In this document: positions 55,534-62,774 of the stretch, in pieces
How the letters are laid out: each line of letters starts with the position of its first letter
Position numbering within the stretch: the stretch's first letter is position 1
NCBI RefSeq assembly: GCF_900114565.1
Contig: NZ_FOTM01000020.1
Span: forward strand, 1 to 64,000
DNA: 64,000 bases
DNA from: Leifsonia sp. CL147
Lineage (GTDB): Bacteria; Actinomycetota; Actinomycetes; Actinomycetales; Microbacteriaceae
Direction of reading: 5' to 3'
The notes under the pieces: model-generated
What the model was told of the DNA's origin: nothing
The model's input: the letters and a program-made list of their open reading frames with translations, nothing else
Databases searched by the model: none
Translations under genes and position numbers: made by a program

Positions 55534-55773
55534 TCAGGAGGCCGAGCGGGCGGCGATCGCGGCGTCGAGCGCGGCGATCACGGCCGAAAGCGGCCTGCCC
55601 TGCCCGACGGCGATCCCGGCGATGAAGGTCGTGAGCGGGGCGGCCGGACGGGCGACGCCGTGGGCCGCATCCCGCGCCAGGTCGAGAATGGCGGCGACGT
55701 CACCCGGCTGGATGCTCGCATCCACCGCCGCGGCGGCAGCGGCCGCCCAATCGTCGAGTTCGGACGGTTCCAT
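55534..55773 (-). CDS. DUF6457-like small protein
   Basis: 79 residues, Ala-rich, with the MEPSELDDWAAAAAAAVDAS start and TFIAGIAVGQGRPLSAVIAALDAAIAAR helices. ATG at 55773 has GGAGGAG upstream. The family is of unknown function and often near molybdenum or redox genes. First gene of a stress-like cluster on the minus strand. Confidence 0.75.
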   Translation of the reverse strand: MEPSELDDWAAAAAAAVDASIQPGDVAAILDLARDAAHGVARPAAPLTTFIAGIAVGQGRPLSAVIAALDAAIAARSAS

Positions 55774-55835
55774 GGACTCCTCCTCCGGGTGCGCAACGTG
55801 TCCGGCAATTCTCGCGCACCGCAGCGGCCCGGACC

Positions 55836-56342
55836 TCAGCGTCCCCGCGCGCGCCCGTGGCGCTGCGCGCGGATCGTCAGCGGCAGCACGACCCAGATGA
55901 CGAGCAGCACCACGAAGACGCAGGTCGCGGCGATGATCCCCGCGGGAGGGTGCAGCAGGAAGTCGACGATGAACAGAACGATTCCGGTGAAGAGCAGGGA
56001 TGCCGCTGCAAGGCACACGATGAGGATCTTGTTTCCGATGCCCACGAGTTCGGCCTTCGCGCGCTGACGGAACAGCAGGCGGTGCAGGCTCACCGGGGCG
56101 AGGGCCAGCAGCGTGATCATCACCGCGAGGAGCACCAGGACGAGGTAGACCCCCACGTCGAAGGGAGGCAGCAGGGCGAAGCGCTGCTGGAAGGGCAGCG
56201 ACAGCAGGAAGGCCGCGAGGATCTGCGTCCCGGTCTGGAACACGCGGAACTCCTGCAGCAGCTCCTGCCAGTTGCGGTCCGCCCGCTGGGTCGGGGTCTC
56301 ATCCCTACCGTCGTCCGGGGCGGCATCCGCCTTCTCACTCAA
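55836..56342 (-). CDS. DUF6328-like membrane protein
   Basis: 168 residues, four membrane segments, opening with TPTQRADRNWQELLQEFRVFQTGTQILAAFLLSLPFQQRF as in the DUF6328 family. TTG start at 56342 with GGAGGTG upstream. Function unknown. Confidence 0.78.
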   Translation of the reverse strand: MSEKADAAPDDGRDETPTQRADRNWQELLQEFRVFQTGTQILAAFLLSLPFQQRFALLPPFDVGVYLVLVLLAVMITLLALAPVSLHRLLFRQRAKAELVGIGNKILIVCLAAASLLFTGIVLFIVDFLLHPPAGIIAATCVFVVLLVIWVVLPLTIRAQRHGRARGR

Positions 56343-56382
56343 CGCCGCACCTCCGCGAGCAACTCGTCGTCATGCACGAACC

Positions 56383-56502
56383 TTAGCCCTGGTCGCTGTC
56401 GCCCTCGTCGCCTTCCGCCTGCGACGGCTTGTCGATGATCTGCTCCTTCGCCTCCTCGTTCTCCTTTTCGCGATCGCCTTCGGTGTTCTTCTGGTCGGAC
56501 AT
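56383..56502 (-). CDS. 39-residue acidic protein
   Basis: A short gene from ATG 56502 (AGGAGCGGAG ribosome site) to TAA at 56383. It reads MSDQKNTEGDREKENEEAKE then ends with Gln, Gly and Asp: extremely acidic and hydrophilic, no Cys. It lies between the DUF6328 gene and CDGSH gene on the same strand. Perhaps a stress or binding-partner peptide. Confidence 0.65.
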   Translation of the reverse strand: MSDQKNTEGDREKENEEAKEQIIDKPSQAEGDEGDSDQG

Positions 56503-56553
56503 CTCCGCTCCTTCTCTTGTGGTGGTCGGTCGCCGGTGGTTCGCGGCCCGCGC

Positions 56554-56760
56554 TCAGCTGTCGGTCCGGAAGTGCACGGCCTTGTGACTCCCGTCGCAGA
56601 ACGGCTTGATCGTCGACACGCCGCAGCGGCAGAGCGCGACCGTGCGGCGGCGCTGCTCGATCGGCGTGCCGTCCGGCGTCGTCAGCTCGACGTGCCCACG
56701 GACCAGCAGCGGACCGTCCGGGCAGGCCACGATGACCGGCTGCTCCTCGTGCGCGCTCAT
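56554..56760 (-). CDS. CDGSH iron-sulfur domain protein
   Basis: 68 residues. The cluster-binding motif CRCGVSTIKPFCDGSH with Cys44, Cys46, Cys55 and His59 binds a 2Fe-2S cluster of the mitoNEET type. ATG at 56760 overlaps the stop of the haem-oxygenase-like gene as ATGA. Possible redox or iron-handling partner of that enzyme. Confidence 0.93.
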   Translation of the reverse strand: MSAHEEQPVIVACPDGPLLVRGHVELTTPDGTPIEQRRRTVALCRCGVSTIKPFCDGSHKAVHFRTDS

Positions 56761-57794
56761 GCTGCCACCGCCAGCGGCCGGCGCAGCGAGCTGCGGCCAG
56801 CCTCGAAGCTCTCGAGCAGGTGCTGCCCGGCGAGACCGTCGACGTAGAGGCAGGCGGCTGCTCCGAACACGATGTCCGGGAGGAGCTCGGGATGCTGCTC
56901 CGCCAGCCCTCCGGCGAGGTCGCGGCCGGCGATCTGCTCGTGCACGGCATCCGCCTCCACGTGCTCGTCGTAGTACCAGGTGACGTCGTCGTCGTGACCG
57001 AGGCGCCGGAAGCCGTTGCCGTAGAAGCGATTCGGGATGGACGAGGTCATCTCGAACGCCGCCAGATGCCCGACGATCGCACCGCGCAGACTCCGGTTGA
57101 GGCCGAACATCGACATCATCGTGAACGATGCAAGTGTGATCGCCGGGACATGGTCGATGTACGCCCCGTAGCTGTCGTCGAGGCCCAGCTCGCGCATGGT
57201 GCGGCCGAAGATCTCGGCGTGGATGCGCTCCGGGCGTCCTCCGCCGTACTCGTCGGCCTGGACCTCCACCAGGGCGGCCTTCGGGCGGCCCGTCAGGCGC
57301 GGGATCGCCCAGGAGTGCGGGTCCGCCTCCTTGCGCGTGTAGATCGAGCGGTGGATGACGAACTCCACCGCCTGCTCCTCCGTTGCCTTCTTCGCGAGGT
57401 AGCGGGAGAGGCTGGGGCCGCCATCGTCCGAGGTGAGGTCGAACAGGTAGGCGGCTACGGCCTCGGCGTCGGGCTCCGGAAGCTCACCGAGCGGGACCCG
57501 CCGGCGCAGCTGCCGCTCGAACTCCCGCTCGATGGCGCGCCGGGTGCGCAGGAGCTCGGGATGCCACTCCCACTCGTCGTCGGCGTCGACGGTCTCGCCG
57601 TAGTGGAGTCCGTAGAGCACGAAGAGGGTCAGTTGGAGGTCCTCGTCGGTGAGGAGGTCCGGCTGGGCCCGGAGAGCTCGGGCGGCGTTCTGCGAGAACC
57701 GGGCGGTGTCGCCGGATGCGTCGGACGGCTCGATCCGCAGTGCGTCCAGCAGCGCCTCGCTCACCGGCCCCCGCGGGGTGATGCGTGGTGTCAT
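56757..57794 (-). CDS. Haem-oxygenase-like iron-containing redox enzyme
   Basis: 345 residues. Helical fold with HAEIFGRTM, EFVIHRSIY, YGAYIDHVPAITLASFTMMSMFGL and FEMTSSIPNRFY and DEHVEADAVHEQ; the His/Glu/Asp pattern fits the iron-containing redox enzyme family (haem-oxygenase-like diiron oxidases). ATG at 57794. Coupled to CDGSH gene, supporting iron or redox chemistry; the substrate is unknown. Confidence 0.82.
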   Translation of the reverse strand: MTPRITPRGPVSEALLDALRIEPSDASGDTARFSQNAARALRAQPDLLTDEDLQLTLFVLYGLHYGETVDADDEWEWHPELLRTRRAIEREFERQLRRRVPLGELPEPDAEAVAAYLFDLTSDDGGPSLSRYLAKKATEEQAVEFVIHRSIYTRKEADPHSWAIPRLTGRPKAALVEVQADEYGGGRPERIHAEIFGRTMRELGLDDSYGAYIDHVPAITLASFTMMSMFGLNRSLRGAIVGHLAAFEMTSSIPNRFYGNGFRRLGHDDDVTWYYDEHVEADAVHEQIAGRDLAGGLAEQHPELLPDIVFGAAACLYVDGLAGQHLLESFEAGRSSLRRPLAVAA

Positions 57795-57885
57795 ATCCCG
57801 AGAGAACCGGCGAGAGGGCCGGCGGTCAAGTGCTTGCCTCCGCGCCCCTTCGGTGCGTGCCGGTCTGCGCCGGGGACCCATCCCA

Positions 57886-58229
57886 CATTCGTGACGAATG
57901 TTGCGTTACCGGCGCCGTAGGGCGACATTCGTCACGAATCGGCGGCGGAGGGTGCGCAGCGGGGTAAGGCGACATTCGTGACGAATGTTGCGTTACCGGC
58001 GGCGTAGGGCCACATTCGTCACGAATCGGCGGCGGAGGATGCGCAGCGGGGTAAGGCGACATTCGTGACGAATGTCGCGTTACCGGCGGCGTAGGGCAAC
58101 ATTCGTCACGAATCGGCGGCGGAGGATGCGCAGCGGGGTAGGGCGACATTCGTGACGAATGTCGCGTTACCGGCGGCGTAGGGCAACATTCGTCACGAAT
58201 CGTCGGCGGAGGATGCGCAGCGGGGTCGC
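57886..58229. repeat. Four 87-bp tandem units with paired palindromes
   Basis: Units start at 57886, 57973, 58060 and 58147. Each carries CATTCGTGACGAATG, then GCGTTACCGGC, then ATTCGTCACGAAT and a GCGCAGCGGGGT end. Eight palindromes of 13-15 bases alternate. The last unit overlaps the C-terminal coding of the GT2 gene. Because 87 is a multiple of three, minus-strand frames stay open across it and can pose as coding. Confidence 0.9.
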
Positions 58230-59255
58230 AGCGCGCCGCAGGCGTCCGTCGGAGTAGCGGACGCCGCCGCACAGGCGGGCGCCGACGGCCAGCCATACGC
58301 AGACCGCCCGCTCGGCCAGCCAGAGGGGCGCCCACAGCGACGCCGTCGCCGGGAACAGGCGGCGGCCACCGGCCCGCCGGCGGCCGCACTCGGCGAGCGC
58401 GACCACCCCGGCTGCCGCAGCCAGGAGGCGGGCAGGCCGACGCATCCACACCAGCGCCAGCGGAAGCACGGCGAGCTCCGCGAGGAGGCGCGCCGGCTGC
58501 GCGAAGTCGTCGTACGCCTGCCGCACGCGCTGGCCCGCGAAGTGACGCGCGTCCGGCGGGCGGCGGGTCACGCCGATCCGGTCCGCCGCCACCCCACGGC
58601 CGCCCGCTGCCCGCACGGTCCGGATCAGTTCCAGGTTCTCGAAGAGCACGTCGCCGTCATAGCCGCCCGCATCGATCACCACCCGGCGACGGACCGCCAG
58701 CGTACCGGGGTAGTCGTGTCCGAGGGCACGGTTCAGGAGGCTGCGTCCGGTGTCCCAGCGCGCGTGCCACGGAGCCGGGACGAACACGTTCTGAGGGCGC
58801 ACCAGGTCGGCGCGGTCCAGCATCCCGACCACAGCGCGCAGGGCGCCCTCGTCGTAACGGACGTCGTCGTCGGCGAGCACGACCCGCTCGTGCCGCGCCG
58901 ACCGGAGGCCGGTCATGACCCCGGCGACCTTCCCGTTGGCCCCGGGCCACGGCTCGACCGGGAGGTGCCGGACGCCCGCCGGGAGCGCCCGCGCGTGCGC
59001 CGCGAACCGCTCACGATCGGAGCCGTCGACCACGGTCACGTCGACCAGCTCGCGCAGCCGCGTCAGATAGCCGACGAGCTCCGGCAACCCGGCGTCGTCC
59101 GTCCAGCGCAGCGGCAGCACGTACTCCGCGTCGACGGTGACCGGTCTCGTCGGTCCCTGCTCTCGCCGCGCGGGCACGTACTCCGCATCGACGGTCACCG
59201 GTCTCGTCGGTCCCTGCTCGCGCCGCGCGGACACGTACTCCGCGTCGACGGTCAC
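58167..59255 (-). CDS. GT2-family glycosyltransferase
   Basis: 362 residues. Core VVLADDDVRYDEGALRAVV (DDD as metal-binding motif) and FENLELIRTVRAAGGRGVAADRIGVTRR suit a GT2 inverting enzyme; a C-terminal membrane segment follows. The GTG at 59255 overlaps the DUF4383 stop (GTGA). The first 40 residues are a 57-bp tandem duplication (VTVDAEYV), so the ancestral start was nearer the core. The end lies inside the 87-bp array and may be altered. Confidence 0.83.
   Translation of the reverse strand: MTVDAEYVSARREQGPTRPVTVDAEYVPARREQGPTRPVTVDAEYVLPLRWTDDAGLPELVGYLTRLRELVDVTVVDGSDRERFAAHARALPAGVRHLPVEPWPGANGKVAGVMTGLRSARHERVVLADDDVRYDEGALRAVVGMLDRADLVRPQNVFVPAPWHARWDTGRSLLNRALGHDYPGTLAVRRRVVIDAGGYDGDVLFENLELIRTVRAAGGRGVAADRIGVTRRPPDARHFAGQRVRQAYDDFAQPARLLAELAVLPLALVWMRRPARLLAAAAGVVALAECGRRRAGGRRLFPATASLWAPLWLAERAVCVWLAVGARLCGGVRYSDGRLRRAATPLRILRRRFVTNVALRRR
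59118..59255. repeat. 57-bp tandem duplication at the start of the GT2 gene
   Basis: Two full units and one partial unit encode TVDAEYV-(S/P)-ARREQGPTRPV repeats; each carries a GTG that could start translation. In-frame (19 codons). Confidence 0.88.
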
Positions 59256-59740
59256 CGCGCGGGCCGGTCGACGCCCGCGCCGCGCGGGCTGAGGAAGATT
59301 CCGAGCCCGATCATGACGACCGCGAGGATCAGGTGCAGCCAGTTGTCGGCGCTGTTGAGCGGCACGAAGTCGGCAGGGTGGTCGCCGCCGAAGAAGAGGC
59401 CGTACACCCAGATCACGGCGTACACGATTCCGCCGACGACCAGATAGTTGCGCGATCCCAGGCGGGATGCCGCGAAGGCCAGACCGGCGACGCCGTAGAG
59501 CAGGTGGACGATGTTGTGCAGCACCGAGACCTGGAAGATCCCCAGCAGCATGGCCATCGAGCCGTTCCCGGCGAACCTGAGATCCCCGTAGTCCGTCGTC
59601 AGCCCGGGAATGAAGCCGGCGATGCCGACGACGAGGAAGACGATCCCCGCGACGAGCGACGCCTTCTGCGAGGCCGTGGCGCCGTAACGATGGTCGTCGC
59701 GGTCGGCGAACCTCCGGTCGGACGGGTTGACGGTCATCAT
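59252..59740 (-). CDS. DUF4383-family membrane protein
   Basis: 162 residues, four membrane segments (ASLVAGIVFLVVGIAGFIPGL and VSVLHNIVHLLYGVAGLAFA). The LHNIVHLLYG block is typical. ATG at 59740 with GGGGGTC upstream; a second ATG at 59737. Coupled to the GT2 gene. Function unknown. Confidence 0.85.
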   Translation of the reverse strand: MMTVNPSDRRFADRDDHRYGATASQKASLVAGIVFLVVGIAGFIPGLTTDYGDLRFAGNGSMAMLLGIFQVSVLHNIVHLLYGVAGLAFAASRLGSRNYLVVGGIVYAVIWVYGLFFGGDHPADFVPLNSADNWLHLILAVVMIGLGIFLSPRGAGVDRPAR

Positions 59741-59829
59741 GGTGACCCCCTTCGGTGAGCGGGTGAGGTTTCCTGTCCCGTACGAAACCAACGACTCCCC
59801 GAAGGCGTCAGTCCTTGACAAACCGCTCG

Positions 59830-60174
59830 TCAGGGGCCGGAATGCTCGAGCCTCGGGGAGTACAGCCGGGCTCCAGGCCGCAGCCGCACCACATCGTCGG
59901 TGAACGACGCCAGGTCGGCCCACAGCACGAGCACCGACCCGCGCGCCCGCCAGCTCAGGAAGCGGGCGATCAGGGTCGGGGCATCCACCCCCGTCCGCTC
60001 GTAGCCCGCGAACGACCGGTGCGCGTGCGGGCTGACCACCAGTCCGTACACCCGCGTCGTCACCATGAATCCGTCCGGCGGCCCGTCGAGCGCGAGGCGC
60101 GCGTCCACCACCTGTCCCACCCGCTCGCCGTCTGCGGTCAGGACCGGGCTGCCCATCAGGTCACTCAGGATCAT
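59830..60174 (-). CDS. PRC-barrel domain protein
   Basis: 114 residues. The opening MILSDLMGSPVLTADGERVGQVVDARLAL is the PRC-barrel pattern (small beta-barrel). ATG at 60174 with GGGAGG. It overlaps the preceding gene by 14 bases; probably a regulatory or binding module for the transporter operon. Confidence 0.82.
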   Translation of the reverse strand: MILSDLMGSPVLTADGERVGQVVDARLALDGPPDGFMVTTRVYGLVVSPHAHRSFAGYERTGVDAPTLIARFLSWRARGSVLVLWADLASFTDDVVRLRPGARLYSPRLEHSGP

Positions 60175-60565
60175 GGCGACCTCCCGGGATGCGGCTGATG
60201 ACGTGGTCGCGCATCCACCGCTCGGCCCAGCTGGCGTCGAGCGAGTCCGCGGCGGCGCCGACGCTCACGACGGTGCCCACCCGCGTGACGATGCTCCAGG
60301 GGATGCGGATGAATCGCGATTCGGGAAGCCGCCCCCCGAAGATGCGCGTCATCAGGATGGGGCCGGTCAGGAGGGCCTGGACCACGGGTGGATGCTGGGG
60401 ATCCAGCCGCGCGAGATCGGCCGGCGTGCTCAACTCCAGGTCGTCGACGGCGCTGATCGGGACGCCGTCCGGGTCGAGGATCTGCCGGTCGAGCAGCTCC
60501 AGGTCGGCGTCGAGGACCCGGCCGGCGACCGGCGGCGGTGTGGGAAGTTCGCGATCGTTTCTCAT
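60161..60565 (-). CDS. Hypothetical protein with PRC-barrel-like N-terminus
   Basis: 134 residues. AGRVLDADLELLDRQILDPDGVPISAVDDLEL looks PRC-barrel-like. ATG at 60565 overlaps the NRAMP stop as ATGA. Second soluble partner of the transporter; membrane-associated MgtE or NRAMP systems elsewhere carry such proteins. Confidence 0.7.
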   Translation of the reverse strand: MRNDRELPTPPPVAGRVLDADLELLDRQILDPDGVPISAVDDLELSTPADLARLDPQHPPVVQALLTGPILMTRIFGGRLPESRFIRIPWSIVTRVGTVVSVGAAADSLDASWAERWMRDHVISRIPGGRHDPE

Positions 60566-61794
60566 GCTCCTGCTCCCGAGATGATCATCAGAGGAATGGC
60601 GGCGATCGACGCGAGCAGGACGATGCCCAGGAAGACCAGTCCGAAGAAGTTGGTCACCTTGCCGTTCACCCGGTCGCCCATGTACCCGGGATCGTTCGCG
60701 ACGATGAGGATCGGAAGGTAGGTCAGGGGCAGCGCGATCGCCGAGAAGACCACGGAGAACTCGGTGAGCTGCACCGGATCGACGCCGGTGAACAGGATCC
60801 CGATCGCCGCGAGGAGCGAGAGGATCATCACGACGTGGAACCGGGAGGCTTGGGCCGGGCGCCGGAACTTGCCCCACGGCCATCCGAAGAACTGCGAGAG
60901 CGCGTACCCGCTCGAGAGCGTGACCTCCAGTGCCGCCCCGAACGTCACGGCGACGAACCCGAGGATCGCGATGATCAGGCCGATCTTGCCGAACGCCTGC
61001 GCCACCGGGAGCGCCGTTTCGAACAGCGATGCCACCCCGATGCCTTTCGGGAGCAGCACAATCGCCGAGCACGCGACGATCGACAGCGAAAGGATGGCGC
61101 CGAGCGGGAAGCCGACGAGGACGTTCAGGCGCGACTGCGTGAGGTCCTTCGCGGTCCACTTCTCCTCGATGGCCCCCGAGGAGTAGAAGAAGACCTCGTA
61201 GGGGGTCATCGAGGACCCGAAGAGTCCGATCGCGTAGTACCAGTACGTCGCGGGAGCCTCGTCGGAGTGCGGCGACGGCTGGAGGAGGAGCTGGGAGCCG
61301 AGCGCCGACCAGTCGGGGTGGAGGAAGAAGACGGCGACGGCGAAGACCAGCAGGGCGAGGCCCAGCAGGCCGGTCACGTTCTCGAGGATCGAGAACTTCA
61401 CCCGCCAGATCACGATCCAGAGCGCGATCGCGGCGACGGGGAACCACAGGGCCGGCTCGATGCTGGAGGCGAGCTGCAGGGAGAGCGCGATGCCGCCGAC
61501 CTCGGCCGCGAGGGTGAGCAGGTTGATCAGGAACGAGGCCGACAGGTTGGCGAGGGCCATCCGGGCGCCGAGCCGTTCGCGGATGATCTCGAAGGTGGCC
61601 CGCCCGCTGACGGCGGCGACCCGGCCCGACATCTGGGCGAAAAGGCAGATACCCACCGCGCCGACGATCAGCACCCAGCCGAGGGTGAGCCCGAACCGCG
61701 ACCCGACGAGGCTGCTCGTCACCAGGTCCCCGATGTCGACGAAGCCGCCGATCGCCGTCAGGACGCCGAGGGCGACAGCGAAGATGCCCTTCAC
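60562..61794 (-). CDS. NRAMP-related transporter lacking the canonical metal motifs
   Basis: 410 residues, about 11 membrane segments. The TM1 region reads FVDIGDLVTS where metal-transporting NRAMPs have DPGN, and the TM6 site reads SSMTPYEVFFYSSG instead of MPH. Only Asp20 and Gly22 of TM1 match. Ion selectivity may therefore differ (Mg2+ or non-metal). GTG at 61794 overlaps the lipoprotein stop. Operon: lipoprotein, transporter, two PRC-barrel-like proteins. Confidence 0.85.
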   Translation of the reverse strand: MKGIFAVALGVLTAIGGFVDIGDLVTSSLVGSRFGLTLGWVLIVGAVGICLFAQMSGRVAAVSGRATFEIIRERLGARMALANLSASFLINLLTLAAEVGGIALSLQLASSIEPALWFPVAAIALWIVIWRVKFSILENVTGLLGLALLVFAVAVFFLHPDWSALGSQLLLQPSPHSDEAPATYWYYAIGLFGSSMTPYEVFFYSSGAIEEKWTAKDLTQSRLNVLVGFPLGAILSLSIVACSAIVLLPKGIGVASLFETALPVAQAFGKIGLIIAILGFVAVTFGAALEVTLSSGYALSQFFGWPWGKFRRPAQASRFHVVMILSLLAAIGILFTGVDPVQLTEFSVVFSAIALPLTYLPILIVANDPGYMGDRVNGKVTNFFGLVFLGIVLLASIAAIPLMIISGAGA

Positions 61795-62252
61795 TGCTGT
61801 TCCAGCCGCTTCGAGCTGGCGGCGAGCTGCTGCGCGACCCGGTCCAGCTCCTGGCGCTGCCGCTCCAACGCGCGGCCGGAGTCGTGGCCCGCCGCGGAGG
61901 CCTCCTGGGCCGAAGCGACCGCATCCTGAGCGGTCCGGATCTCGGAGAGCACGCGCGCCCGGCTGGCGCCGATGCCGCCGATCGCCGTGAGGGTCACGAC
62001 GTTCCGGGCCTGTGCGGCCAGGCGGTCGGCCGCATCGGACAGCCCCGTGTCAAGGACCGTCGGCAGGATCCGGCCGTTCTCGTTCTGGCCGAGGAGCAGG
62101 CCGGCGGCACGCGAGGCGGAGGCCGCAGTGGTGGCGGATTGCGAGAGGCTCCCCCGTGCGTTCGCGTCCGCGGAGCACCCGGCGAGAGCGGCGGCCAGGA
62201 GCAGCGCGAGCGCCCCGGATGCCACGCGTACGGCGAGCAGTCGATGAATCAC
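61791..62252 (-). CDS. Lipoprotein of unknown function
   Basis: 153 residues from GTG at 62252. Lipobox LAGC (Cys26). The mature part is helical and Ala/Gln/Arg-rich (QDAVASAQEASAAGHDSGRALERQRQELDRVAQQLAAS), a coiled coil. Coupled to the NRAMP-related gene; perhaps an accessory or stabilising factor. No family recognised. Confidence 0.72.
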   Translation of the reverse strand: MIHRLLAVRVASGALALLLAAALAGCSADANARGSLSQSATTAASASRAAGLLLGQNENGRILPTVLDTGLSDAADRLAAQARNVVTLTAIGGIGASRARVLSEIRTAQDAVASAQEASAAGHDSGRALERQRQELDRVAQQLAASSKRLEQQ

Positions 62253-62310
62253 GCCCCGGACTGTACGCCCGCTGTGAGAACGGTGAAACGGGTTGCGCGC
62301 GAGTGCGCGG

Positions 62311-62613
62311 TTACAGCTCGGGAGCCAATCGGGGCGAATCCCGGCGGAACCCCGCGGTCGCCTCTTCGTAGGTGGTATGGCGGCGTGCGGGATGCGAATC
62401 GGCCGGCGGCGGAACGCTCGCCTTGCCGAGGGCATGCAGGACCAGCTGCTCCACCAGGGTCGCCGCTGTGGTGTCGCGCGCTCGCGCGATCCGGACCAGG
62501 GCGGCGTACTCCCGCTCGCCCAAACGGATCGTGAGAGGCATCCCAGCCGGGGCTCGGCCCGGCCCGCCGACGGATGCCGGCTCCGTCACTTCCGCACTCT
62601 GAGATTCCTTCAT
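62311..62613 (-). CDS. Ribbon-helix-helix-like protein
   Basis: 100 residues from ATG 62613. Residues 25-60 (PLTIRLGEREYAALVRIARARDTTAATLVEQLVLHAL) match a ribbon-helix-helix fold with a disordered start and a charged tail. No partner toxin is seen. A GAGAGCGCTCTC palindrome lies 19 bases upstream of the start. Weak ribosome site. Confidence 0.65.
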   Translation of the reverse strand: MKESQSAEVTEPASVGGPGRAPAGMPLTIRLGEREYAALVRIARARDTTAATLVEQLVLHALGKASVPPPADSHPARRHTTYEEATAGFRRDSPRLAPEL

Positions 62614-62631
62614 GTCTGAAGCTTCGCATAA

Positions 62632-62643
62632 GAGAGCGCTCTC
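62632..62643. promoter_or_regulatory. LacI-type core palindrome upstream of the RHH gene
   Basis: GAGAGCGCTCTC, the central 12 bases of the two operators at 35224 and 35248, occurs here 19 bases before the minus-strand start. Random occurrence in a window this size is unlikely. Confidence 0.45.
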
Positions 62644-62774
62644 GGCAGCTACCTTTCTTGTTCGCGGAACGCACACATCCCCGTGGCGGGCATTGCACGC
62701 GCAACGACGCAGCGCCGATGATCGATGCGTTGCGTGCTCGCGCCGCCTCCCCCGTCCCCCCGGTCCCGGCGGCG

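Noticed and set aside
56600-56625. CGACACGCCG-like core as a further hairpin copy
   Set aside because: Lies within the CDGSH gene with no matching arms.
57886-58229. CRISPR array
   Set aside because: Units are nearly identical along all 87 bases, so no unique spacers; no cas genes.
57826-58449. Pro- and Cys-rich open frame across the 87-bp array
   Set aside because: Open only because the repeat period is a multiple of three; conflicts with the GT2 gene on the same strand in another frame.
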